A stretch of DNA of 64,000 nt from Rhodobacter capsulatus (GTDB lineage Bacteria; Pseudomonadota; Alphaproteobacteria; Rhodobacterales; Rhodobacteraceae): NCBI RefSeq assembly GCF_003254295.1, contig NZ_QKZO01000007.1:173579-237578 (forward strand), in the 5' to 3' direction. The stretch's first letter is position 1. Each line of letters starts with the position of its first letter. A program made the position numbers and the translations under genes. Shown piece by piece: positions 53,536 through 63,281 of the stretch. A model generated the notes under the pieces. It did no database searches, was not told the DNA's origin, and saw nothing but the letters and a program-made list of their open reading frames with translations.

Positions 53536-54801
53536 ATGACCGACGCAACCGCTGACCTTTCCCATGCGCCTCTGACCACCGCCGACGGCCGACCGCTCAA
53601 GGCGGCTCTGGCGGAATCCCTGGCCGTGCGCCGCCGCCGTGCCTTCCTGCTCGTTGCGCCGCTCTTTCTGTTCATCCTGATCAGCTTCATCGTGCCGATC
53701 GGGCAGATGCTGCTGAAATCCGTCTACAATGACGGGTTTTCCGCCCATGTTCCGGCGCTGAGCGCCTGGTTCGACGCCAACCCGCCCGGCAGCGCGATCG
53801 ACGAGACCGCCTATGCCGCGCTGCATGCCGATCTGGTCGAGATGAAGCGCAACAAGACCGCGGGCGTCGCGGGCACCCGGGTCAATTACGACGTCGCCGG
53901 GACGCGTTCGCTCTTCACCGCGGCGGCGCGCGGCGCCGAGAAGATGGAGCCGCCCTACAAGGAGGCCTTCCTCAAGCTGGACAAGAAATGGGGCGATCCG
54001 AATGTCTGGCGCGCGATGCGCTCGGCCGCCTCGCCCTTCACGATGGATTTCTATCTGGCGGCGAACGATCTCAAGCGCGACGCCGAGGGCGCGATCGTCC
54101 CGGTCCCCGAGGGCCAGGCGGTCTACAAGAAGCTGATGCTGCGCACGCTGACGCTGTCTTTGGAAATCACCGCGATCTGCCTGCTGATCGGCTTTCCGAT
54201 CGCGCATCTGCTGGCGACGCTGCCGATGCGCAAGGCGATGCTTTTGATGATCTTCGTTCTGTTGCCGTTCTGGACCTCGCTTCTGGTGCGCACGACCGCC
54301 TGGATGGTGCTGTTGCAGCAACAGGGCGTGCTGAACGATCTGCTGGTCTGGATCGGCGTGATCGATGACAAGGGCCGCATCCAGATGATCTACAACCAGA
54401 TGGGCACGATCATCGCGATGACCCATATCCTGTTGCCCTTCACCATCCTGCCGCTTTATTCGGTGATGAAGACGATCCCGCCCAGCTATGTCCGCGCCGC
54501 CCGTTCGCTGGGGGCGACCTCCTGGACCGCCTTCCGCCGGGTCTATCTGCCGCAGACGCTGCCGGGCGTGGGGGCGGGGGGGCTTTTGGTCTTCATCCTG
54601 GCGATGGGCTATTACATCACCCCCGCACTGGTCGGCGGCGCCGATGGTCAGATGATCTCGAACCTGATCGCCTTCCACATGCAGAAATCGCTGAACTGGT
54701 CGCTGGCCGCCGCGCTTGCCGCGCAGCTGCTGATCGTCGTGCTGATCTTCTTCTGGATCTACGACCGCATCGTCGGCATCGACAAGATGAAGCTCGGCTG
54801 A
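53536..54801 (+). CDS. potB: Polyamine-type ABC transporter permease, PotB-like with large periplasmic insert (421 aa)
   Basis: The first membrane helix (FLLVAPLFLFILISFIVPIG) is separated from the second (LTLSLEITAICLLIGFPIAHLLATL) by about 145 residues, unusually long for PotB, which is nearer 280-300 residues. The permease core with the EAA-type loop (AARSLGATSWTAFRRVYLPQTLPG) is intact. Such enlarged forms occur in alphaproteobacteria. It may form a heterodimer with the next gene product. Confidence 0.88.
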   Translation: MTDATADLSHAPLTTADGRPLKAALAESLAVRRRRAFLLVAPLFLFILISFIVPIGQMLLKSVYNDGFSAHVPALSAWFDANPPGSAIDETAYAALHADLVEMKRNKTAGVAGTRVNYDVAGTRSLFTAAARGAEKMEPPYKEAFLKLDKKWGDPNVWRAMRSAASPFTMDFYLAANDLKRDAEGAIVPVPEGQAVYKKLMLRTLTLSLEITAICLLIGFPIAHLLATLPMRKAMLLMIFVLLPFWTSLLVRTTAWMVLLQQQGVLNDLLVWIGVIDDKGRIQMIYNQMGTIIAMTHILLPFTILPLYSVMKTIPPSYVRAARSLGATSWTAFRRVYLPQTLPGVGAGGLLVFILAMGYYITPALVGGADGQMISNLIAFHMQKSLNWSLAAALAAQLLIVVLIFFWIYDRIVGIDKMKLG

Positions 54802-54813
54802 GAGGACACGCCC

Positions 54814-55767
54814 ATGGCCCTTCCCGTCTACGCAAGCCCGCTCGAGAAACTGTGGCACTACACCTATCTGGTGCTTTGCGCGCTGATCCTTCTGTTCCTG
54901 ATCGCGCCGATCATCATCGTGATCCCGCTGTCGTTCAACGCCGAGCCCTATTTCACCTTCACCGAGAAGATGATGACGCTTGATCCCGCGGGCTATTCGC
55001 TGCGCTGGTATGACAGCCTGATCACCTTCGGGATGCAGAACCCCGAGGCGCCGCGCGTCATCGCCTTCTGGTGGGATTTCTGGGAAAACGCGACCTGGGT
55101 GCAGGTGACGAAACATTCGGTGATCATCGGGGTGTTCGCCACGCTGATCTCGGCCGGGCTCGGCACTGTCGCGGCGCTGGGCCTGACCCGGCCCGAAATG
55201 CCCTGGCGCAAGCAGATCACCGCCGTGCTGATCTCGCCGATGATCGTGCCGATCATCATTTCGGCCACCGGCATGTTCTTCTTCTATTCCGGGCAATGGG
55301 TGCCGGGGATCGACGCGCAGGGCCGGTTCGAATGGGGCCGTCTGGCGGGCACCTATCCGGGCATCATCCTGGCCCATGCGGCTTTGGGCATTCCCTTCGT
55401 CATCATCACGGTGACGGCGACGCTCTCGGGTTTCGATCAGTCGCTGGTCCGTGCTGCGGCCTCGTTGGGCGCCAATCCGCGCACGGCCTTCTTCCGGGTG
55501 CAGATGCCGCTGATCATGCCGGGCGTGGTCTCGGGCGGGCTTTTCGCCTTTGTCACCTCGTTTGACGAGGTGGTGGCGGTGCTCTTCATCGCGGCGAACG
55601 ACCAGCAGACGATCCCGCGGCAGATGTGGAACGGCATCCGCGAACAGATCAGCCCGGCGATCCTGGCGGTGGCGACGCTGCTGGTGATCATCTCGGTGGC
55701 GCTGCTGACGGTGGTGGAACTGCTGCGCCGCCGCTCGGAACGGCTGCGCGGCGTGAGCCCGGCCTGA
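54814..55767 (+). CDS. potC: Polyamine-type ABC transporter permease, PotC-like (317 aa)
   Basis: Six hydrophobic spans, starting with TYLVLCALILLFLIAPIIIVIPL and ending LVIISVALLTVVELL, and an EAA loop (AAASLGANPRTAFFRVQMPLIMPG) mark the second permease. It lies 12 bases after potB. A terminator and a repeat pair follow it. Length exceeds the usual PotC (about 260) by a short internal stretch after the first helix. Confidence 0.9.
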   Translation: MALPVYASPLEKLWHYTYLVLCALILLFLIAPIIIVIPLSFNAEPYFTFTEKMMTLDPAGYSLRWYDSLITFGMQNPEAPRVIAFWWDFWENATWVQVTKHSVIIGVFATLISAGLGTVAALGLTRPEMPWRKQITAVLISPMIVPIIISATGMFFFYSGQWVPGIDAQGRFEWGRLAGTYPGIILAHAALGIPFVIITVTATLSGFDQSLVRAAASLGANPRTAFFRVQMPLIMPGVVSGGLFAFVTSFDEVVAVLFIAANDQQTIPRQMWNGIREQISPAILAVATLLVIISVALLTVVELLRRRSERLRGVSPA

Positions 55768-55796
55768 CAGGGCCTGCCAGATCCGAACCGCAGAAA

Positions 55797-55822
55797 AGGG
55801 GGGCTGTCTGCCCCCCTCTTTT
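55797..55822 (+). terminator. Rho-independent terminator of the pot operon
   Basis: A stem AGGGGGGC and GCCCCCCT with a five-base loop is followed by CTTTTG. It lies 30 bases after the potC stop. Confidence 0.75.
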
Positions 55823-55837
55823 GCTGCGCAAAATTCA

Positions 55838-55955
55838 CCCCCCGAGGATATTTGGACCAAGGTGAAACCAGAAGGGCAGGGGCTGCGCCTCCCCTTTCAC
55901 CTTGGTCCAAATATCCCGGGGGGAGTCCCGCAGGGACGGGGGGCAGCGCCCCCCT
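55838..55955. repeat. Head-to-head pair of intergenic repeats between potC and the AEC gene
   Basis: Copies at 55838-55867 (minus) and 55895-55924 (plus) face each other over a 27-base spacer; the shared 22 bases of their inner parts are almost perfect complements. A G/C hairpin (GGGGGGCAGCGCCCCCC) follows on the right. This is the most symmetric member of the family and lies between convergent genes. Confidence 0.7.
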
Positions 55956-55963
55956 CTCCGCGC

Positions 55964-56914
55964 TCAGGGCAGGATCGCGAGCCAGACCCAGATCGAGACG
56001 ATCGAGAGCGCGGTGGCAATCAGCACGCTGGAGGCCGCCACCCGCTGCGCCGTGCCGTAAAGGTTGGCGAAAAGATAGGCGTTGACGCCCGGCGCCATCG
56101 CCGCCGTCAGCACCGCCGAGCGCAGCCCCGCCGTCGGCACGCCGAAGACGCCATGCGCCAGCCCGTAGGCGATGCCCGGATGCACGATCAGCGACAGCCC
56201 GGTGACCATGGCGATGGCGCGCAAGTCGCCTTCGGGGCGGTAGCGCAGCAATACCCCGCCCAGACCGAAAAGCGCCGCGGGCAGCGCCGCCTTGGCGATC
56301 ATCTCCATCGCCGCCATCAGCGGCCCGGGCATCGGCTGGCCCGTCAGCGCCGAAAAGGCCTGCAGCGCGAAACCGCAGAGGATCCCGATGACGAGCGGCG
56401 TGCGCAGGATGCCAGTCAGCGCGTTCCACCCCACGCGCGAAAGCCCCGCGCCGGTGCCGTGGCTTCGCACCCATTCCATCGCCACGATGCCCACCGTGTA
56501 GAAGAAGGGCGAGTGAAACGAAATGATGGCGAAATTGCCCGCCAGCGCCTCGGGGCCATAGGCGCGCTCGGTGATCGGCACGCCCAGAAGCAGCGAGTTC
56601 GAGAACATGCAGGCAAAGCCGATCGCCACCGCATCCGGCCCCGTGCGTTTCAGCCAGATCCGCGCCGCAAGGCTGCCGATGCCGAAACAGCAAAGCGCCC
56701 CGGCGTAAAAGGACAGCATCGGCCCGGGGTCGTAGCTGGCGGAGAGATCGAGCGTGGCGATCGAGCGGGCCAGCAGCACCGGCACCGCGAAATTCTGCGC
56801 GAAGCGCATCAGCCCCTCGACTGCCGTCGCGCTGAAAAGCCCTTTCCACGCCATGACATAGCCAAAGCCGATCACCAGAAAGACCGGCAGGATGACGTCG
56901 ATCAGCGCCGACAT
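55964..56914 (-). CDS. AEC (auxin efflux carrier) family transporter (316 aa)
   Basis: About ten hydrophobic spans are present, with the family's duplicated five-helix layout; characteristic parts are FLVIGFGYVMAWKGLF, MFSNSLLLGVPI and the C-terminal AMAPGVNAYLFANLYG. AEC members export organic acids or similar anions; the substrate is unknown. The ATG at 56914 overlaps the stop of the MBL gene by one base, so the two are co-translated. Confidence 0.88.
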   Translation of the reverse strand: MSALIDVILPVFLVIGFGYVMAWKGLFSATAVEGLMRFAQNFAVPVLLARSIATLDLSASYDPGPMLSFYAGALCCFGIGSLAARIWLKRTGPDAVAIGFACMFSNSLLLGVPITERAYGPEALAGNFAIISFHSPFFYTVGIVAMEWVRSHGTGAGLSRVGWNALTGILRTPLVIGILCGFALQAFSALTGQPMPGPLMAAMEMIAKAALPAALFGLGGVLLRYRPEGDLRAIAMVTGLSLIVHPGIAYGLAHGVFGVPTAGLRSAVLTAAMAPGVNAYLFANLYGTAQRVAASSVLIATALSIVSIWVWLAILP

Positions 56915-57714
56915 CAGAGGGGGAGTTCCAGCACCATCCCGTCATAGGCGGCGCGGACATGGGCGGGGGTTTCGCGCTCCAGATCCGAATGGTCGAGGTC
57001 GATATGCAGGTTCGTCAGCACCGCCTCGCGCGGGCGGGTGCGGGCGATCCAGTCGAGCGACAGCGCCAGATGCGCGTGGCTGGGGTGGGGCTTGCGGCGC
57101 AGCGCATCCAGCACCCAGATATCGAGATCCTCCAGCACCGGCCAGACGTCGTCGGGAATGGCCGAGACGTCGGGCAGATAGGCCAGGCCGCCGATGCGGA
57201 AGCCCAGCGCCGGGATGTTGCCATGGATAACCCGGAACGGGACCAGCGTCACCGGCCCGCCCGCCCCCGTCACGCTGAAGGGGCCGTCGATCGTCTGCAG
57301 ATCGCAGATCGGCGGATAGGCGCTGCCCGCGGGCTGCACGAAAGCATAGCCGAAGCGGTTGATCAGCGCCTCGGTCGTGGGATCATCGGCCCAGACCGGC
57401 AGCCGCGCCTGCATGTTGAAGGTGATCTGCCGGATGTCATCCAGCCCGTGCAGGTGATCGGCATGGGGATGGGTGAAGGCCACGGCATCGAGCGTCGCCA
57501 CCTCGGCGCGCAAAAGCTGCTCGCGCAGATCGGGCGAGGTGTCGATGAGGACACGGGTGATGCCCGCGGCGCCGATCCGCTCGATCAGCAGCGAGCAGCG
57601 CGAGCGGCGGTTTTTCGGGTTCGCCGGATCGCATTCGCCCCAATGGCCGCCGATGCGCGGCACGCCGCCCGAGGAGCCGCAGCCCAGGATGGTGAAGCGC
57701 AGCCGGTCAGCCAT
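56914..57714 (-). CDS. Metallo-beta-lactamase-fold hydrolase, PhnP-like (266 aa)
   Basis: The metal motif HPHADHLHGLDD and the N-terminal RFTILGCGSSGGVPRIGGHWGECDP identify an MBL-fold phosphodiesterase of the PhnP/RNase Z type. E. coli PhnP opens the cyclic phosphate of the C-P lyase pathway, but this gene is in a cluster with tatD and holB, where such proteins are common, so a generic role is more likely. The start overlaps the tatD stop region by eight bases. Confidence 0.88.
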   Translation of the reverse strand: MADRLRFTILGCGSSGGVPRIGGHWGECDPANPKNRRSRCSLLIERIGAAGITRVLIDTSPDLREQLLRAEVATLDAVAFTHPHADHLHGLDDIRQITFNMQARLPVWADDPTTEALINRFGYAFVQPAGSAYPPICDLQTIDGPFSVTGAGGPVTLVPFRVIHGNIPALGFRIGGLAYLPDVSAIPDDVWPVLEDLDIWVLDALRRKPHPSHAHLALSLDWIARTRPREAVLTNLHIDLDHSDLERETPAHVRAAYDGMVLELPL

Positions 57715-58504
57715 GGCGGGCCTTTGCGAAAAGACGGTCGAAATTGGCACTGGTGGCGGCGGCGAAATCGGGCAGGGACAGCCCGAAGACCTCGGCACCG
57801 ATCCTTGCGGTATGGGCGGTATAGGCGGGCTCGTTCCTGCGGCCGCGGAAGGGCGGGGGGGCGAGATAGGGCGCGTCGGTTTCCAGCAAGATCCGGTCCA
57901 AGGGCGCGGTCTTGAAGATGTCGCGGATTTCCTGGCTCTTGGGGAAGGTGGCGACGCCGGACATCGACAGATAGCAGCCCAGTTCCAGCGTCACCCGCGC
58001 CAGCTCCGGCCCCGAGGAAAAGCAATGCATCACGCAGCCAAAGGGCTTGGCACGCATCGCCTCGGTCAGGATCGCGGCCATGTCGTCATCGGCGGCGCGG
58101 GAATGGATGATCAGCGGCAGGCCGGTTTCCTGCGCCGCCTCGATATGCAGCCGCAGCGAAACCTTTTGGATTTCAGCGCTTTCGGCGGTGTAGTGATAAT
58201 CAAGCCCGGTCTCGCCGATCCCGACGAATTTCGGATGCGCGGCAAGCGTGACCAGTTCCTCGACCGTTGCCATGGGCTCTTCGGCGGCGCTCATCGGATG
58301 GGTGCCCGCGGCCCAGAAGACGCCCTCGTAGCTTTCCGCAATCGCGCGGACTTGCGGCACGCTGCGCAGGCGGGTGCAGATCGTCACCATCCGGCTCACC
58401 CCGGCGGCGTGGGCGCGGGCGACGACCTCGGGCAGTTCCTCGGCGAAGTCGGGGAAATCAAGGTGACAATGGCTGTCGACAAGAAGCGGAAGCGGCGCGG
58501 TCAA
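57707..58504 (-). CDS. tatD: TatD-family metal-dependent deoxyribonuclease (265 aa)
   Basis: The family motifs DSHCHLDFPDF, GETGLDYHY, IIHSRAADDD and LETDAPYLAPPPFRGRRNEP are present. TatD proteins are 3'-5' exonucleases that act on DNA and in quality control. The start is a TTG at 58504 preceded by CAGGAGAG; the ATG further upstream would create a basic, non-homologous extension running through holB. The gene is between holB and the MBL gene, a usual order. Confidence 0.92.
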   Translation of the reverse strand: MTAPLPLLVDSHCHLDFPDFAEELPEVVARAHAAGVSRMVTICTRLRSVPQVRAIAESYEGVFWAAGTHPMSAAEEPMATVEELVTLAAHPKFVGIGETGLDYHYTAESAEIQKVSLRLHIEAAQETGLPLIIHSRAADDDMAAILTEAMRAKPFGCVMHCFSSGPELARVTLELGCYLSMSGVATFPKSQEIRDIFKTAPLDRILLETDAPYLAPPPFRGRRNEPAYTAHTARIGAEVFGLSLPDFAAATSANFDRLFAKARHG

Positions 58505-58520
58505 GGGACTCTCCTGCCGC

Positions 58521-59626
<1,106 letters not shown>

Positions 59627-59630
<4 letters not shown>

Positions 59631-60247
59631 GCGCGGGCCTCAAGCGCGGCAAGGGTCAGCGCCAGCACCTCGGCCGCGACGGCGCCGGGCGCGCGATCGC
59701 CCGCGATCACCTTGAAACGGCTGGAAAATTCCTGCGCAAGGGTCAAAAAGCCGTCGCGCATCCGGGCCTGCATCGCCAGCCCCATATTCTCGAACCGTTC
59801 CTCATGGCCCTGCCGTCCCTTGGCGCGGGCAAGCCCCACTTCGGGCGCGATGTCGATCAGGAAGGTCAGGTCCGGTTCGCGCCCGATCATCAGCCGGTGC
59901 AGCTCATCGACAAGTCCGCGCAGATCGCCGCGCGACAGCCCCTGATACATCCGCGTGCTGTCGGCGAAGCGGTCGCAGATCACCACCCGGCCCGAAGCCA
60001 GCGCGGGCTCGATGGTGCGCTCCAGATGGTCGCGCCGCGCCGCAGTAAAGAGCAGGATCTCGGTCTTCGCCGACCAGCGGTCGGGATCGCCCTGCAGCAC
60101 GAGGGCGCGGATTTCCTCGGCCCCCGGGCTGCCGCCCGGCTCGCGGGTGCGGAGGACATCGCGGCCCAGCCCGGTCAGCGCCTCGGCCAGAAGCCGCGCC
60201 TGGGTGGATTTGCCCGAGCCGTCGATGCCCTCGAAGGTGATGAACAT
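59627..60247 (-). CDS. tmk: Thymidylate kinase (206 aa)
   Basis: TMP kinase makes dTDP for DNA synthesis. The start MFITFEGIDGSGKSTQARLLAEAL holds the P-loop, the DRFADSTRMYQGLSRG block holds the substrate arm and LIDIAPEVGLARAKGRQ the lid. The length is typical. It lies four bases after the dac gene; an upstream frame is rejected because it runs through dac. Confidence 0.96.
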
Positions 60248-60251
60248 CGGC

Positions 60252-61412
60252 TCAGCCGGCCACCATCTGGCGGGTCTGCGACAGCAGCCGGCCCGCGGCG
60301 GCGGCGAAGCGCACAAGGAAGCCGCCCTCGGCCACGTCGGTTTCCGCAACAAGCGGCACCTTGCGCAGGCCCAGCCCCGGCACGGTGATTTCCAACCGCC
60401 CAAGCTCGGTCCCCGCGGTCACCGGCGCGGTGACCGGGCCGTCAAAGACCGCTTCGGCCTTCACCCCCTCGGCCGCGCCCGCCGGGATCAGCATGGCGAC
60501 ATCGGCCGCGGGCACCAGCCCGACGCTGGCCTCGGCGCCCAGCCAGACCGGCGCCTCGGCCAGCCGCGTGCCCTTTTCTGCCACCGTCTTCATCACGAAT
60601 TGCCGAAACGCCCAGTTCGCCACCGCCTCGGCCTCCGACGCGCGGTCGGCCTCCGACGCCAGCCCGGAAATCACGAAGACGATGCGCCGATCCCCCATCA
60701 CCGCCGAGCCGACAAGGCCGTAGCCCGCCTCCTCGGTATGGCCGGTCTTCAGCCCGTCGGCATGCCAGTCGGCGGCGGCGATCTTCAAGAGCGGGTTGCG
60801 GTTGTTGGCATTCGCCGGGGCGCGGTTCTTGTAATTGAACTGCGTCTCGGCAAAGAGCGGGTAATATTGCGGGAATTGCGTGATAAGCCGCACCGCCAGA
60901 ATGCCCAGATCATGCATCGACATGCGCTGGTCGGGATGCGGCCAGCCCGAGGCATTGGCAAAGGTCGAGCGCGTCATGCCCAGCATCTTCGCCCGTTCGG
61001 TCATCGCCGCGGCAAAGGCGCCTTCCGAGCCCGCGAGCCCCTCGGCCACCACGACGCAGGCGTCATTGCCCGAATTGATCACCACGCCCTGCATCAGCTC
61101 GCGCACGCTCGGCCGGTCCATCTCATTGAGGAACATCGTCGAGCCGCCCATCTGCTTGGCCTTGGTCGAGACGGCAAAGGTGGTGTCCAGCGTCACCCGG
61201 CCTTCGGACAGCGCCTCGAACAGCATGTTCAGCGTCATCAGCTTCGACATCGAGGCGGGCGGCACCGCGATATCGGCGTCCTTTTCCAAAAGCACGGTCT
61301 GCGTCGTCAGATCATAGACCCAGGCGGTGCGGGCGCGGGTGTCGAAGGCCGCGGCGGGCAGGGCGGTCAGCGCCGCAAGCGCGGCGAGGGCAAGCAGTCG
61401 AAGGGGCGACAT
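60252..61412 (-). CDS. D-alanyl-D-alanine carboxypeptidase, PBP5/6-like (386 aa)
   Basis: A signal peptide (LLALAALAALTALPAAA) precedes a penicillin-binding transpeptidase-fold domain with S54-M-S-K57, the SGN triad (INSGNDACVV) and K-T-G (GLKTGHTEEAG). The C-terminal part is a PBP5_C-like beta domain. The enzyme trims pentapeptides of peptidoglycan in the periplasm. It lies between a SPOR lipoprotein and tmk. Confidence 0.93.
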   Translation of the reverse strand: MSPLRLLALAALAALTALPAAAFDTRARTAWVYDLTTQTVLLEKDADIAVPPASMSKLMTLNMLFEALSEGRVTLDTTFAVSTKAKQMGGSTMFLNEMDRPSVRELMQGVVINSGNDACVVVAEGLAGSEGAFAAAMTERAKMLGMTRSTFANASGWPHPDQRMSMHDLGILAVRLITQFPQYYPLFAETQFNYKNRAPANANNRNPLLKIAAADWHADGLKTGHTEEAGYGLVGSAVMGDRRIVFVISGLASEADRASEAEAVANWAFRQFVMKTVAEKGTRLAEAPVWLGAEASVGLVPAADVAMLIPAGAAEGVKAEAVFDGPVTAPVTAGTELGRLEITVPGLGLRKVPLVAETDVAEGGFLVRFAAAAGRLLSQTRQMVAG

Positions 61413-61424
61413 GGCGGGGCGTCC

Positions 61425-62339
61425 TTATCTTGAGACGGCATAGGCATCGGGGAAGCCGAGGCCCTTGATCTTGGCGAGCAGCGCGGCCTTGTCGGCGGCC
61501 GATCCGGCCGTCCCCGCGACGACGCGCCAGAAGGTCTTGCCCTTGGCGGTCTCGGTGCGGATCGTGCTGGCGATGCCGGATTTCTTCAGCTGGTCGGCGG
61601 CGCGTTTGGCATTCGCCTCCTGCGAGAAGATGCCGATCTGCACGAAGCCCTTGCCCGCCGCGGCGGGCTTGGCCGGGGTTGCGGCGGGTTTTTGCGGTGC
61701 GGTCTCGGTCGCGGCAAGGGCTGCGCCTGCCGCGGCGGCGATCTCGGCGCCCGGTTTTCCCGGGCCCGGTTTGCCCGCGCCCTTCGGCGGCGTGGCCGCG
61801 GGTTTCGCGCCCGGTCGCGGCGGCGCGCTGGCCAGCGGCGTCGCGGCGATATCCTCGGCCGGGGGCAGGGCGTCCGTGACCGGGGCGGCGGTTGCGGCCG
61901 GATCGGCCTGTTCCTCGCGGCGCAGCGCCACGACCGAGAGCTTCGTCGGCGCCCCCGCCAGCATGTCCAGCGCCGCGGCGGCATCCGAGGAGACCTGCAG
62001 CTTCGGCCCCGGGTTTTCGCGTTCGCGGCGGAACAGCGCGCCGATGACGAATTTGCCATTGGCCGGGTTGCGGATGATCACCCGTTCGGGGTCTTTCACC
62101 GTCGGATGCGCGACCCAGACGCCGCCAAGCGACGGCCGCCCGTCCCAAAGCCCGGCATCATTGGCCGAAAACACCTCGGGGGCCTCGACATCGCGCTCGA
62201 CGATCCGGGCCGAGGTGGCGGCGGGTGTCGCGCCGTCTTTCGGGGCCTCGGTCGCGGCGGAGCCGTCCCCCGTCAATTGGCATCCTGCCATTGTCAGCGC
62301 CGCTCCCAGCGCCAAGACCCACCGCATCGATCCTGTCAT
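61425..62339 (-). CDS. SPOR-domain lipoprotein (304 aa)
   Basis: A lipoprotein signal ends at a lipobox cysteine (LTMAGC). After 160 residues of mixed domain comes a proline/alanine-rich linker (TPPKGAGKPGPGKPG) and a C-terminal SPOR domain (GFVQIGIFSQEANAKRAADQLKKSGIAS) that should bind septal peptidoglycan. It begins the dac-tmk-holB cluster. Comparable proteins have the double-psi RlpA core, but I could not see it clearly. The ATG at 62339 gives the lipobox at a normal distance. Confidence 0.85.
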   Translation of the reverse strand: MTGSMRWVLALGAALTMAGCQLTGDGSAATEAPKDGATPAATSARIVERDVEAPEVFSANDAGLWDGRPSLGGVWVAHPTVKDPERVIIRNPANGKFVIGALFRRERENPGPKLQVSSDAAAALDMLAGAPTKLSVVALRREEQADPAATAAPVTDALPPAEDIAATPLASAPPRPGAKPAATPPKGAGKPGPGKPGAEIAAAAGAALAATETAPQKPAATPAKPAAAGKGFVQIGIFSQEANAKRAADQLKKSGIASTIRTETAKGKTFWRVVAGTAGSAADKAALLAKIKGLGFPDAYAVSR

Positions 62340-62594
62340 GCCCGTCTGCCCCTGCCCGTTCGTTCCGCCAGTCCCGACCGCAGGCCGTCCCGGCCCGTCG
62401 TCCGGCCTCGGCCGTTGTTGCCGCAGCCCCTTGGCGGGACCGTTCCGAACCGGGGTCAGCCGCCGCCGCCCCGGCGTTTCGCGCCGACTGTAGCGGGTTC
62501 GGCGCGGCAAGAAAAGCGCGTGCGGGCGGCGGGTGCGGATTTCGTTTGCCGGAAGCTTTCAGAATCGCGTGAGAGCGGTTAGGGCAGGGGCTAA

Positions 62595-62684
62595 GGAAGT
62601 GTGGCCGAGTGGTTTAAGGCTCTGGTCTTGAAAACCAGCGAGGGGGAGACCCCTCCGTGGGTTCGAATCCCACCGCTTCCGCCA
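62595..62684 (+). tRNA. tRNA-Ser, anticodon TGA
   Basis: The 90-base sequence starts GGAAGTG, has anticodon TGA in CTGGTCTTGAAAACCAG, a long variable arm (GAGGGGGAGACCCCTC) and T-loop TTCGAAT, and ends CGCTTCC-G-CCA. It reads UCA. Its 3' end is a plausible site for element integration, which the unusual DNA to its right supports. Confidence 0.96.
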
Positions 62685-62747
62685 ACTCCCAGATCCTCGA
62701 TATAATTGTTTTGAATCAATGACTTGAGCTGGGGTGGCGATGACCTT

Positions 62748-62786
62748 CCACACATGTCTCCCCCACATGTTTTCCACACATGCGAT
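62748..62786. repeat. Three 13-bp iterons after tRNA-Ser
   Basis: CCACACATG, CCCCACATG and CCACACATG recur every 13 bases (units at 62748, 62761 and 62774). Short direct repeats of this type near a tRNA integration point resemble arm-type integrase sites. Confidence 0.6.
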
Positions 62787-63070
62787 CTGTAGAGGCAGCC
62801 TCGTTTGCCCTTCGAATCGGGCAGCGTGTGTTGTTTGACACGACATTCTGCAGGAAGCCGGAAGAGGCCGTCTGAAGGCGGAAGACCTTGGATGGGTCAA
62901 TAAAACAAAGGGCTTACGGGCACAGAGCGCCGTCGAGGACTGCCGCGAGCCATGTCATGCAGTGATGCGGAAAACGGCCGATTGCGGGCAATCCAGCGGT
63001 GGTCGAGGCCCCGCCGCGGCCAAGGCGATGAACGCCGAGAACGTCAATAAAAACAGGTGTTCAAAGGGTT

Positions 63071-63170
63071 GTAGCGCGCCACGAATTTTTGCAGTGCGTG
63101 CCACAGATATTTGCAGCAGTGTAGCGCGCCACGAATTTTTGCAGTGCGTGCCACAGATATTTGCAGCAGA
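63071..63170. repeat. Duplicated 50-bp repeat made of four 25-bp half-units
   Basis: Positions 63071-63120 and 63121-63170 are identical in 49 of 50 bases. Each 50-bp unit is itself two diverged 25-bp halves, each with a GCCAC core and a TTTGCAG end, so four half-units run head to tail. The repeats lie between tRNA-Ser and the tail-like gene. Confidence 0.85.
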
Positions 63171-63281
63171 CGCGTTTGCGTGAAGTAGACGTTTTTGCCC
63201 CCTTAAACGGTGTCCAAAGGCGCGCCGATCCGCACCAGTCTTCGACGTGGGCAGTAGGCACCGCAATGCAGGTGCTCGCCA

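Larger units (their letters stand above)
62685..63281. other. Non-coding stretch downstream of tRNA-Ser with repeats, possible element end
   Basis: I see no credible gene in these 600 bases. The stretch is less G/C-rich than the rest, notably at 62685-62800 and 63030-63190, and holds the 13-bp iterons and 50-bp duplication listed separately. A frame on the minus strand (62559-62900) runs antisense through the tRNA and is spurious. No integrase gene is visible in the window. Confidence 0.6.

Noticed and set aside
56914..57714. Calling this MBL-fold gene phnP.
   Set aside because: It is far from the C-P lyase genes and lies in the holB-tatD cluster, where MBL hydrolases of unproven role are usual.
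62559..62900. A minus-strand frame with a WDSNPR motif antisense to tRNA-Ser.
   Set aside because: Such frames are a well-known artefact of translating antisense tRNA sequences.
63071..63170. A possible CRISPR-like array.
   Set aside because: The units abut without unique spacers and no cas genes are present.
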